Shown here: piece by piece, positions 1-5,412 of the stretch
Layout: every line of letters begins with the position of its first letter
Numbering within the stretch: the stretch's first letter is position 1
NCBI GenBank assembly: GCA_021787505.1
Contig: JAJYLU010000168.1
Location: forward strand, 1 to 5,412
Direction of reading: 5' to 3'
Source of the DNA: Nitrospirota bacterium
GTDB taxonomy: Bacteria; Nitrospirota; Thermodesulfovibrionia; Thermodesulfovibrionales; UBA6898
Length of the DNA stretch: 5,412 nt
Position numbers and translations under genes: made by a program
The notes under the pieces: generated by a model
Databases searched by the model: none
What the model saw: the letters and a program-made list of their open reading frames with translations, nothing else
What the model was told of the DNA's origin: nothing

Positions 1-356
1 TTTCAGGCGTGCGGGGAGGACAAAGAGAGCCCGTATTCGTGCTGGGCGATCTGAGGGTCGATTTCACCGACCGTCAAGTGTATATCAGGGACAAGGAAAT
101 TCATCTCACGCCCATCGAATACCGCCTCCTCGCCGTCTTGGTCAAGAACGCCGGCAAAGTCATCACACATACCCAGCTTCTGAAGGAAGTCTGGGGACCG
201 GCATACTCCGGGCAGACTCAATACCTGCGGGTCTATATGACCCAACTTCGCCGCAAACTCGAAGCGGACCCTGCCCGGCCGAGGTATCTGCTCAACGAGC
301 CCGGCGTGGGATATCGCCTAAAGATCGACGCAGAACGTGAGATATCAAGCCCATAA
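1..356 (+). CDS. kdpE: KdpE-like two-component response regulator, C-terminal DNA-binding domain (5' partial)
   Basis: This is the 3' end of an OmpR/PhoB-family transcription regulator. The reading frame is open from base 3 with no stop, so the gene starts upstream of the window. The GTG at base 9 is internal, because the visible part contains no receiver domain. About 117 residues are seen, forming the winged-helix effector domain. The stretch HLTPIEYRLLAVLVKNAGKV, followed by a QLL..VWG motif, the recognition-helix region YLRVYMTQLRRKLE and the wing motif GVGYRL, matches from memory the C-terminal domain of E. coli KdpE more closely than other OmpR paralogues (VWGP, DPARPR). KdpE is phosphorylated by the sensor KdpD and activates kdpFABC, the high-affinity potassium pump, under potassium limitation or osmotic upshift. 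The rest of the kdp genes should lie upstream. It converges with the - strand operon. Family call very sure; KdpE identity likely. Confidence 0.87.
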   Translation, partial: SGVRGGQREPVFVLGDLRVDFTDRQVYIRDKEIHLTPIEYRLLAVLVKNAGKVITHTQLLKEVWGPAYSGQTQYLRVYMTQLRRKLEADPARPRYLLNEPGVGYRLKIDAEREISSP

Positions 357-394
357 AGACAACTTCTTGTACCGCAATGTTTCAATAAATGAAT

Positions 395-410
395 GCAGCA
401 GGCCTGATGC
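395..410. other. imperfect palindrome in the convergent intergenic gap
   Basis: GCAGCAGGCCTGATGC is a 16-base palindrome with a single mismatched pair, lying between the kdpE stop and the stop of the opposing gene. As RNA it would give only a short interrupted stem, with no T run on either side, so it is at best a weak bidirectional terminator. The remainder of the 56-base gap (357-412) is AT-richer and shows nothing else recognisable. Confidence 0.25.
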
Positions 411-412
411 CC

Positions 413-1219
413 CTATGGCTGCCTCCCTGTTTGGGACACCGTAACGGCGACCCTGGCCTTGTCCCTGTAGGGGCGCTGCTCTTTTGCCGGTAATGAGAGT
501 ATAGCGCCTTTTTTGACCGAAAAGGCGTTCACATGACCTGTCGTCTTCTCATTCTTAAAGAGCACATGAACATTCCATGATTCGCCCGGCCAGGCGAGCT
601 CGCTCTGCAGCTCAGCTGGATAGAAACCGACTAGGATAGCCTGAGTCTGGGCCCTGTACCCCACGAGCTTCCTGAAAAAAAGCTGGTGGGTCTGCTTCGT
701 CAACTCGGGATCCGTCCCGTCAAGGACGCTCCATACCAGCTTCTTTACGGTCCCTTCTATCAGGAACGGGAATGGCTCCCTTAAGTTTATTCCGGCTTTT
801 CTTGCCTCTTCGAGAACGAAGGCGTGGAGTTCGCCCTCGGACATGTTCTCCGGGACCGGAATGGTCCGCCACTTCCGGACACTTGCGGTAATAAGAAGCG
901 ATGCCTCCTCCCCCTTTTTGATTTCGGAGACCGCATTGCCGATGCCGTCCTTCCCGTAATTCAGAAACACGTCGCCGTCGACGACCGTGACTTCTCCTGC
1001 TGCGCCCCTGATTATTCCTACGGCATAGATATGAGGCCCCGACAGGGCACTCTCAAGCGGGACGACTCCCTCAAGGTTTCTTTCCTGCATGATCTTCTTG
1101 AAGCTCCCGTACCACTTCACGCTGAATGACTGCCCAGTGTCCCTCTCGCCGGCAAAAGCGGCGCAGCAGATCAGGAAGACAACCGGGAACACGATCTTTT
1201 TCATATCGTATGTTATCAT
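413..1219 (-). CDS. exported protein, remote acetolactate decarboxylase-like fold with a degenerate metal site
   Basis: A 268-residue protein whose N-terminus is a Sec signal peptide: MKK followed by a hydrophobic core, with a likely signal peptidase I cut after AFA (residue 23). ATG at residue 1 is kept, but residue 6 (MKK, base 1204) is an equally good start. The mature part resembles alpha-acetolactate decarboxylase (AlsD/BudA): an early GPHIYAVGII...GEVTVVDGDVF stretch (61-85) matches the 'G.GTF..LDGE' region, and ILVGFYPAEL (195-204), WNVHVLF (215-221) and TGHVNAF (227-233) match the segment carrying the zinc ligands. In known enzymes these are H-x-H-x10-H. Here H218 and H229 keep the exact spacing, but the first histidine is N216, and the active-site arginine around residue 160-167 is not evident. 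So it may not decarboxylate acetolactate. It is the last gene of the operon, 7 bases after the membrane protein gene. Gene call sure; fold assignment moderate; function unknown. Confidence 0.75.
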   Translation of the reverse strand: MITYDMKKIVFPVVFLICCAAFAGERDTGQSFSVKWYGSFKKIMQERNLEGVVPLESALSGPHIYAVGIIRGAAGEVTVVDGDVFLNYGKDGIGNAVSEIKKGEEASLLITASVRKWRTIPVPENMSEGELHAFVLEEARKAGINLREPFPFLIEGTVKKLVWSVLDGTDPELTKQTHQLFFRKLVGYRAQTQAILVGFYPAELQSELAWPGESWNVHVLFKNEKTTGHVNAFSVKKGAILSLPAKEQRPYRDKARVAVTVSQTGRQP

Positions 1220-1226
1220 GGCGTCT

Positions 1227-1922
1227 CTACAGATGGCTGATCTCGTCCTTGCCCTCTTCCCCCTTTATTTTTTTTTCGAGATACTCCTTCGCAATGTCCC
1301 TTCCCGCGAGGCCGAATGCGATCGCCAGTGCCAGCACAACACCTCCGAAAACAAGCGCAAAGGCGACGATCACCGTGTCTCTTCCTATCCCGAGCTGATC
1401 GAGCGCCATCGTGCCCGCCAGGACGAACACGGCATATTTCACGAATTTCCCTATTGTGCCGGAGACCTTGAGGCCGGCGTTCACCGAGGCGATAAGGGCC
1501 GCCCTGCCGAGGAAATTGCCGGCAAGATATCCGAACAACGCGATTACGGCCGCGACGAAGATATTAGGGAAATATAAGAGGAACCTCTCCAGCAGCCTTT
1601 CGACGGTAGGTATCTCGAGTGTCCGCATCGCAATGACCACGAATACGATGAGGATTCCCCACCCCAGCAGCTTCGAGAGGAGCGCCGCCACCGAGTCCCC
1701 GAGCCCACCTTTCTTCAGAAGTTCCACCGTGCCGGTCCTTTCGAAAAACCTGTCCATGCCGATGGCCCTGAAGATCCTGAAGAAAAGTGCCCTGACAACA
1801 GCCGCGAGCACGATCCCGACGACGAAGATGAGCACCGACGCAAGGAAGTTCGGCAGAAAGACGAGGATCTTCGCGTAGAGGCCCTCAAAGGGCTCTATGA
1901 TGATACGTCTGATAATCTCCAT
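1227..1922 (-). CDS. membrane protein of conserved TM-helix repeats (MscS-associated, PF05552-type)
   Basis: A 231-residue integral membrane protein with five predicted transmembrane segments, roughly 24-48, 82-102, 118-142, 157-177 and 184-206. It is built from two related units: FLPNFLASVLIFVVGIVLAA (22-41) recurs as YFPNIFVAAVIALFGYLAGN (117-136), and each is followed by a charged linker and a second helix (…LLGWGILIVFVVIAM…LEI and …FVKYAVFVLAGTMAL…LGI). The last helix, GGVVLALAIAFGLAGRDIAK (193-212), resembles the glycine/alanine-rich pore helix of small-conductance mechanosensitive channels, but no cytoplasmic beta domain follows. The protein ends in a charged tail (EYLEKKIKGEEGKDE). Such TM-helix-only relatives are usually annotated as MscS-like or CmpX-like. 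Channel activity is inferred, not shown. It has a very strong ribosome binding site 12 bases after the glycosyltransferase stop, so the two are co-transcribed. An A9 run lies near the 3' end. Confidence 0.88.
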   Translation of the reverse strand: MEIIRRIIIEPFEGLYAKILVFLPNFLASVLIFVVGIVLAAVVRALFFRIFRAIGMDRFFERTGTVELLKKGGLGDSVAALLSKLLGWGILIVFVVIAMRTLEIPTVERLLERFLLYFPNIFVAAVIALFGYLAGNFLGRAALIASVNAGLKVSGTIGKFVKYAVFVLAGTMALDQLGIGRDTVIVAFALVFGGVVLALAIAFGLAGRDIAKEYLEKKIKGEEGKDEISHL

Positions 1923-1937
1923 GACAACCTCCTCCTA
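1923..1937 (-). promoter_or_regulatory. strong ribosome binding site fused to the upstream stop codon
   Basis: On the - strand the glycosyltransferase stop TAG runs directly into GGAGGAGG, giving an AGGAGG core (1928-1933) five bases before the ATG of the membrane protein. Terminating ribosomes would finish on top of this site, which favours coupled or re-initiating translation. It fixes the start at 1922. Confidence 0.85.
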
Positions 1938-3197
1938 TGTATCCCATTTTTCTGCGATAAAAGATTTCTTCTCCTCAAACATCAAGCAGAGTCCCTCGAT
2001 CTTCTCCTCCACCTCTGAAGCCCCGCTTTCCCATGTTTCCCTCACAAAGGATGCTGTCCTCCCGATGTACAGCGGGGTGAGCGACTTGAGCAGGTGCTCT
2101 TTGTTGATCGTCTGTCTGTGGAAGGCAAGGGCAAAGTTGTAGATGATCTCGACCCATACCTCGTCGGGGATGCGGAAAGACTCTATCGGCTGTTCGCTCA
2201 CCTTGCGCAGGAACCCCGCGACTTCGCCGGGGAGGATCTCCTTCCAGATATCCATAAGTTCCCTGACACCCAGACTGAACCGCTCGATCATCCTTTCCAC
2301 GTTGACCGCCACGGGCTCGAGACCGACCGCGTACTGAAACCCGAAGGTGGGCACCGGTTCGGAATTAGTTACCGACTTCCACGTTTCAGAGTAGAAGTCC
2401 ATCAGTCCGAAGGCGGAACTCACCACCTGATAGAGCATCGCACTCAGGTCTGCGCCGGGATCTTTCGGGTCGTGGATCTTCGCGCCGAGAAAGGCCTGGC
2501 AGACCTTGAAGCCGCTTGCAATGGCGACTGTCGTCATCCAGATGTCGATCCCGTACTTCGCCACGTCCGTGCCCCAGACGTCTTTGGTGAGATAAAAACG
2601 GGCCAGCCTGCCCGAGAACCCGAAGTCCCCGCCTATCGGCTGCCTCACCCTCTTCCCGTAAAGGGCCCTTGTCAGGGGATAGACGATGCTGTTGGTGATC
2701 GTTCCGTCGTATTTGTGCCGGTGATACAGGGGCGCCACATAGTCGAATTCGTCCTGGATCACCGGCTTGATGAGGAGCTCCAGCCACTCAGGCGTGATGC
2801 TCCTCAGGTCAGAATCGACCACCGCGCAGGCCTTCACGTTCAGTACCTCGGCGATCTGGAATATGGTCCTGAAGGCGCTCCCCTTTCCGGGGATGCCGTG
2901 GTAAGGTGTGGATATCTTAAAGATAGGCCCTTTCCGGTGATAAAAAAGGATGGAAGAGGAGTCGTCGATAGCCGTGTCCTGGACGACCCCCATGGTACCG
3001 TCCGTGGAGCCGCCGTCGGAATTGATGAGCACGCACTTCTTGTCCGGAAAGTACTTTGCGAACCCCGCCTGGACCGCCTTTACCACGTGACCGATCGTCC
3101 CGGCGTTGTTGAAGCTCGGGATGCCGACCAGGATGTCGGCCTCGCCGATCTCGCCGATCCGTTCCTGAATTTCTGTCCTCAGGATTATGCTGTTCAT
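1935..3197 (-). CDS. GT-A fold glycosyltransferase, mannosylglycerate/glucosyl-3-phosphoglycerate synthase-like (GT78/GT81-type)
   Basis: A 420-residue soluble nucleotide-sugar glycosyltransferase. Motifs in order: VGIPSFNNAGTI (24-35) at the first strand of the Rossmann-like fold; NSDGGSTDGT (59-68); PGKGSA (103-108); the metal-binding DSD (128-130); QPIGGDFGFSG (186-196), the acceptor-loop motif; YGIDIWM (215-221); and AKIHDPKDPGADLSAML (239-255), with H242 as probable third metal ligand. The QP-GG, YGID and H...DL-ML series, and the following helical C-terminal region of about 150 residues, fit mannosylglycerate synthase (GT78) and its relatives GpgS (GT81) better than ordinary GT2 enzymes. 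Length is close to GT78. The donor could be ADP-glucose, given glgC immediately upstream, and the acceptor glycerate or 3-phosphoglycerate. Both are inferred. No phosphatase partner (GpgP) is visible here. The ATG at 3197 has only a weak Shine-Dalgarno-like sequence. Family sure; substrates open. Confidence 0.88.
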   Translation of the reverse strand: MNSIILRTEIQERIGEIGEADILVGIPSFNNAGTIGHVVKAVQAGFAKYFPDKKCVLINSDGGSTDGTMGVVQDTAIDDSSSILFYHRKGPIFKISTPYHGIPGKGSAFRTIFQIAEVLNVKACAVVDSDLRSITPEWLELLIKPVIQDEFDYVAPLYHRHKYDGTITNSIVYPLTRALYGKRVRQPIGGDFGFSGRLARFYLTKDVWGTDVAKYGIDIWMTTVAIASGFKVCQAFLGAKIHDPKDPGADLSAMLYQVVSSAFGLMDFYSETWKSVTNSEPVPTFGFQYAVGLEPVAVNVERMIERFSLGVRELMDIWKEILPGEVAGFLRKVSEQPIESFRIPDEVWVEIIYNFALAFHRQTINKEHLLKSLTPLYIGRTASFVRETWESGASEVEEKIEGLCLMFEEKKSFIAEKWDT

Positions 3198-3215
3198 GCC
3201 CTGCGCGCCCTTTTG

Positions 3216-3233
3216 CCCGGTTCCGGAATCGGG
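3216..3233. repeat. near-perfect 18-base palindrome between glgC and the glycosyltransferase gene
   Basis: CCCGGTTCCGGAATCGGG reads the same on both strands apart from one position per arm, centred on TTCCGGAA. It occupies most of the 46-base gap. The - strand RNA could fold a seven-position stem with one A-C mismatch and a four-base loop. No U run follows, so it is not a terminator. It could be a processing or mRNA-stability element, a protein site, or chance. Confidence 0.4.
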
Positions 3234-3243
3234 ACCGTTTTTC

Positions 3244-4467
3244 TCACCTTCCGCCCCTCCTCATCTTTCCGCCCCTCGGAACGATTGCGATGCCTGAGGA
3301 GTCAATGTGGCAGCGGAAACGGTCGCTTTCGGCGTCGTAACCGATCTGCTCGCCCTCCCCAATGACATTATACTTGTCGACAATCGTCCTTTTCAGTCTG
3401 CAGCCTCTCCTGAGAACGGCACGGTCCATGATAATACAGTTTTCGACCACCACGCCGTCTTCGATGACGACGCCGCTCCGTATGACCGAATTCTTTATTT
3501 TTGCCTTGCGGATGAGTGCCCCCTCGCCTATGAAGCTGTTTCGTATCTCTCCCCGGAGGATCTTCGTCGCAGGCCCTTCGAACCCGGACGGGTGAATCGG
3601 CCAGGCCCCGTTGTCGAGCTCAAATTTGGGGGCTTCGCCGAGCATGTCCATATGCGCGTCGAAGAAAGCGGATATCGTCCCGACGTCCCTCCAGTAACCC
3701 GTCTCCTCGTAGGGCATCGTCCCCGGGATTACGTTGGAGGCAAAGTCATAGACGAAGACCCTGCCTCCGTCGACGAGGTCAGGAATGACATGCGCGCCGA
3801 AGTCATGCTGCCTCTTCCTCTGGGACCTGGCCAGCGACTCCAGGAGCACGTCCCTGGTAAAGATATAATTCCCCATCGATACATATGCGCGGTGCCGGTC
3901 GCCGGGCATGGAGACAGGTCGTTTCGGCTTTTCCTGGAATCCTGTAATACGTTTTTCGTCGTCAGCGGCTATCACACCGAAGGCGGATGCCGTCCCGATC
4001 GGGACCGGCCTGGCGGCAACCGTGACATGCGCCCCCTCGGCGAGATGGAAGTCGATCATCTGCCGGATGTCCATCCTGTAAATGTGGTCTGCCCCGAAGA
4101 CGATCACCAGTTCCGGGTTGTAGTAGCGGATGAGGTCGATATTCTGGAAGACTGCGTCCGCCGTCCCCTGGAACCATTCCGGTCCCATCCGCATCTGGGG
4201 CGGGACCACGGCAATGAACTGGTCCTTCACCGGCGAGGAGAAGACCCAGTTCTGCCTGACGTGCTCGATGAGGGACTGGGACTTGTACTGGACGAGCAGA
4301 TAGATGGAGTGGATGTGGGAATTGACGAGGTTGCTCAGCACGAAATCGACAATCCTGTATCTCCCCCCGAAAGGGACCGACGGCTTCGAACGAAAGGACG
4401 TCAAGGGGAAGAGCCTCTCCCCCTTTCCTCCTGCAAGCACGAAGGCGAGTATTCTCGGATGCGGCAT
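3244..4467 (-). CDS. glgC: glucose-1-phosphate adenylyltransferase (ADP-glucose pyrophosphorylase)
   Basis: This enzyme makes ADP-glucose and pyrophosphate from ATP and glucose-1-phosphate, the committed step of bacterial glycogen synthesis. It has 407 residues from the chosen start, normal for the family. Visible signatures: nucleotide-binding AGGKGERLFPLT (12-23); RSKPSVPFGGRYRIVDF (26-42), which includes the region of the activator-responsive lysine known in E. coli GlgC; WFQGTADA (98-105); FGADHIYRMD (124-133), with D127 as the probable catalytic metal-binding aspartate; FGV (163-165); EKP (179-181); SMGNYIF (197-203); and YWRDVGT (258-264). The C-terminal part from about residue 305 is a left-handed beta-helix (hexapeptide-like SFIGEGALI, SVIRSGVVI, CIIMDRAVL). 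The frame is open to 4557, but the ATG at 4467 is preferred: it begins directly before the conserved ILAFVLAGGKG strand and has GGGAGG five bases upstream. No glycogen synthase or branching gene is nearby; a glycosyltransferase of another family follows. Confidence 0.97.
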   Translation of the reverse strand: MPHPRILAFVLAGGKGERLFPLTSFRSKPSVPFGGRYRIVDFVLSNLVNSHIHSIYLLVQYKSQSLIEHVRQNWVFSSPVKDQFIAVVPPQMRMGPEWFQGTADAVFQNIDLIRYYNPELVIVFGADHIYRMDIRQMIDFHLAEGAHVTVAARPVPIGTASAFGVIAADDEKRITGFQEKPKRPVSMPGDRHRAYVSMGNYIFTRDVLLESLARSQRKRQHDFGAHVIPDLVDGGRVFVYDFASNVIPGTMPYEETGYWRDVGTISAFFDAHMDMLGEAPKFELDNGAWPIHPSGFEGPATKILRGEIRNSFIGEGALIRKAKIKNSVIRSGVVIEDGVVVENCIIMDRAVLRRGCRLKRTIVDKYNVIGEGEQIGYDAESDRFRCHIDSSGIAIVPRGGKMRRGGR

Positions 4468-4480
4468 CAATACCTCCCTG
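4468..4480 (-). promoter_or_regulatory. ribosome binding site that sets the glgC start
   Basis: GGGAGG on the - strand (4473-4478) sits five bases before the ATG at 4467. The alternative upstream ATG at 4557 would add 30 poorly conserved-looking residues and make the hairpin at 4497-4517 coding, so the shorter protein is chosen. Confidence 0.85.
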
Positions 4481-4496
4481 TTCTTACTAAGTGTTC

Positions 4497-4517
4497 CGTC
4501 CCCCGGAAGCGGGGACG
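4497..4517 (-). promoter_or_regulatory. GC-rich stem-loop in the glgC 5' leader
   Basis: The - strand RNA reads CGTCCCC, a seven-base loop GCTTCCG, then GGGGACG: a perfect seven-base-pair stem with mostly G-C pairs. It ends 18 bases before the GGGAGG ribosome binding site of glgC. No U run follows, so it is unlikely to stop transcription. It lies just downstream of a -10-like sequence, so it could cap the 5' end of the mRNA and stabilise it, or act as a post-transcriptional control element. The structure is read directly; the role is inference. Confidence 0.5.
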
Positions 4518-4521
4518 TACT

Positions 4522-4529
4522 ATAATATA
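4522..4529 (-). promoter_or_regulatory. possible -10 element for the glgC operon
   Basis: TATATTAT on the - strand contains TATTAT (five of six matches to TATAAT) in an AT-rich island inside otherwise GC-rich leader DNA. Transcription would begin near 4515-4517, at the base of the stem-loop. No convincing -35 hexamer is found 16-18 bases upstream, so the promoter is tentative, or needs an activator or another sigma factor. Confidence 0.35.
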
Positions 4530-4631
4530 CAAACCGGCGGCAGCGAATCACGTCCATTAGCTCGCGTGGGTCGGCTGCCTTCGCCCGTCGAATTGAGAAT
4601 GCTTATCACTGCTTGAACGCAAATACTCCGT

Positions 4632-5412
4632 TCATTTCCGCCATTCTTTTTCCTCTCTGAGATAGACTGTACGGTGCGGAAACGGTATGCCTATCCCTTC
4701 CTTTCTGAACCGTTTCAATATCCTCTTCCTGAGTTCATGTTGCGCGAGATACTGGTCCACGAACTCCTGCACCTGGCAGATCAGCGTGAAGTCGAGGGAG
4801 CTGTCCCCGAACCCGGGAATGAACCTTACGAAAGGTTCGGGGTCGCCGAGAAGCCCTGGGACCTGCCCGACCGCCTTCTTCGCCTCGTCGACGAGGACAG
4901 CCTCGACCTTCTCGGGGTCCTCGGCATAGCTGACGCCGATCGAGATGAGCAGGGACATCTTCTTTTCCGGGAGGTAGTAGTTCGTGACGATCGACTGCGC
5001 CAGCTTGCTGTTGGGGATCACGACCATGTTGTTCGGCAGCATTCTCACCCTGGTCGTCCTCCAGGTGATGTCTTCCACGTAGCCCTCCTGCCCTGTCTCC
5101 AGCCTTATGAAATCGCCCACCCTGATCGTCTTCTCCATAAGGATATGAATCCCCGAGAAAAGGTTGGAGAGGGTATCCTGAAGCGCAAGCGCCACGGCAA
5201 GCCCGCCAACGCCGAAAGCGGTAATAAGGGGCGTGATCGATATCCCCAGAACGCTGAGGATAATTAGTAGTCCTATGACAATAATGGTCCCTTTCAGTAT
5301 CCCGTACGCAAGACCGGTCGTCGGGATCGGCAGGTTCGACTTTCTGACATAATTCCTGAAAACCCTGCCGGCGACGTTGGCTGCGGCGATAGTTATCGAG
5401 AATATGATGATG
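4632..5412 (-). CDS. MscS-family small-conductance mechanosensitive channel (5' partial)
   Basis: An inner-membrane channel that opens under membrane tension and releases solutes after osmotic downshock. The frame stays open to the right window edge, giving 259 visible residues; the N-terminus and first transmembrane helices are missing. Seen in order: the end of one helix (1-10), a loop, a helix at about 41-58, then the pore-lining glycine/alanine-rich TM3, ITPLITAFGVGGLAVALALQ (59-78), running into DTLSNLFSGI. Next is the beta domain with IRVGDFIRLETGQEGYVEDI (96-115) and the family signature TTRVRMLPNNMVVIPNS (119-135). The protein ends with the alpha/beta C-terminal domain and the typical closing IPFPHRTVYL (242-251). 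The GTG at 5195 is inside TM3 and is not the start. It is 164 bases upstream of glgC in the same direction and may be in a separate transcript. The family is certain; several MscS paralogues exist in most genomes, so no symbol is given. Confidence 0.95.
   Translation of the reverse strand, partial: IIIFSITIAAANVAGRVFRNYVRKSNLPIPTTGLAYGILKGTIIVIGLLIILSVLGISITPLITAFGVGGLAVALALQDTLSNLFSGIHILMEKTIRVGDFIRLETGQEGYVEDITWRTTRVRMLPNNMVVIPNSKLAQSIVTNYYLPEKKMSLLISIGVSYAEDPEKVEAVLVDEAKKAVGQVPGLLGDPEPFVRFIPGFGDSSLDFTLICQVQEFVDQYLAQHELRKRILKRFRKEGIGIPFPHRTVYLREEKEWRK

Noticed and set aside
9..356. A complete 115-residue DNA-binding protein starting at GTG 9
   Set aside because: The frame is open to the window edge, and the content is only the effector domain of an OmpR-type regulator, so a gene truncated by the window is far more likely.
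413..1219. Annotation as a functional alpha-acetolactate decarboxylase (alsD/budA)
   Set aside because: Similarity is remote, one metal ligand is replaced by asparagine, and no acetolactate synthase gene is nearby, so no symbol or reaction is assigned.
2094..3365. Open frame of 423 codons on the + strand opposite the glycosyltransferase gene
   Set aside because: It is fully antisense to a gene with clear family motifs. Its translation is rich in R, D, H and P with no recognisable domain, as expected of a mirror frame in GC-rich coding DNA. It also has no ribosome binding site that stands out.
4521..4526. Perfect TATAAT on the + strand in the glgC leader
   Set aside because: No -35 hexamer precedes it, and the direction would give only antisense RNA to mscS. 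The AT island is nearly palindromic, so the match comes with the - strand -10-like box.
4468..4557. 30-residue N-terminal extension of GlgC from the ATG at 4557
   Set aside because: The ATG at 4467 has a strong ribosome binding site and begins at the conserved family N-terminus. The extension runs through the leader hairpin and -10-like sequence.
3307..4560. Open frame of 417 codons on the + strand opposite glgC
   Set aside because: Same reasoning: it is the mirror of an unmistakable GlgC, with low-complexity charged composition and no known motif.
4604..4618. Direct repeat TGCTT...TGCTT downstream of the mscS stop
   Set aside because: Two five-base copies in an AT-rich gap are within chance. 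No terminator stem with a U run is formed here.

Overview
The window suggests a Gram-negative, moderately GC-rich bacterium. One protein carries a Sec-type signal peptide, and the Kdp, GlgC and MscS-type proteins have a deltaproteobacterial or Nitrospirota-like flavour. That taxonomic guess rests on general impression only and is weak. There are no RNA genes, insertion sequences, CRISPR arrays or other signs of mobility, and nearly all of the DNA is coding.

Layout. On the + strand, positions 1-356 hold the C-terminal DNA-binding half of an OmpR-family response regulator, very probably KdpE; its receiver domain lies outside the window. Everything else is on the - strand and converges on kdpE across a 56-base gap. 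In transcription order, right to left, the - strand genes are: an MscS-family mechanosensitive channel whose 5' end is cut by the window edge (4632-5412); a 164-base leader containing a possible -10 element, a GC-rich stem-loop and a strong ribosome binding site; glgC, ADP-glucose pyrophosphorylase (3244-4467); a GT-A fold glycosyltransferase resembling mannosylglycerate or glucosyl-3-phosphoglycerate synthases (1935-3197); a five-helix membrane protein made of MscS-associated conserved TM-helix repeats (1227-1922); and an exported protein with remote similarity to alpha-acetolactate decarboxylase that lacks one of the three metal-binding histidines (413-1219). The last four genes are separated by 46, 12 and 7 bases and look like one operon.

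How they may work together. GlgC makes ADP-glucose, and the adjacent glycosyltransferase could use it or another nucleotide sugar to make a glucosylglycerate-like compatible solute. The two MscS-related membrane proteins would handle turgor release, and KdpE controls high-affinity potassium uptake. Read together, this is a plausible osmotic-stress neighbourhood. The functional link is inference. The individual family calls for KdpE, GlgC and MscS are solid, the glycosyltransferase is good to family level, and the acetolactate decarboxylase-like call is moderate.
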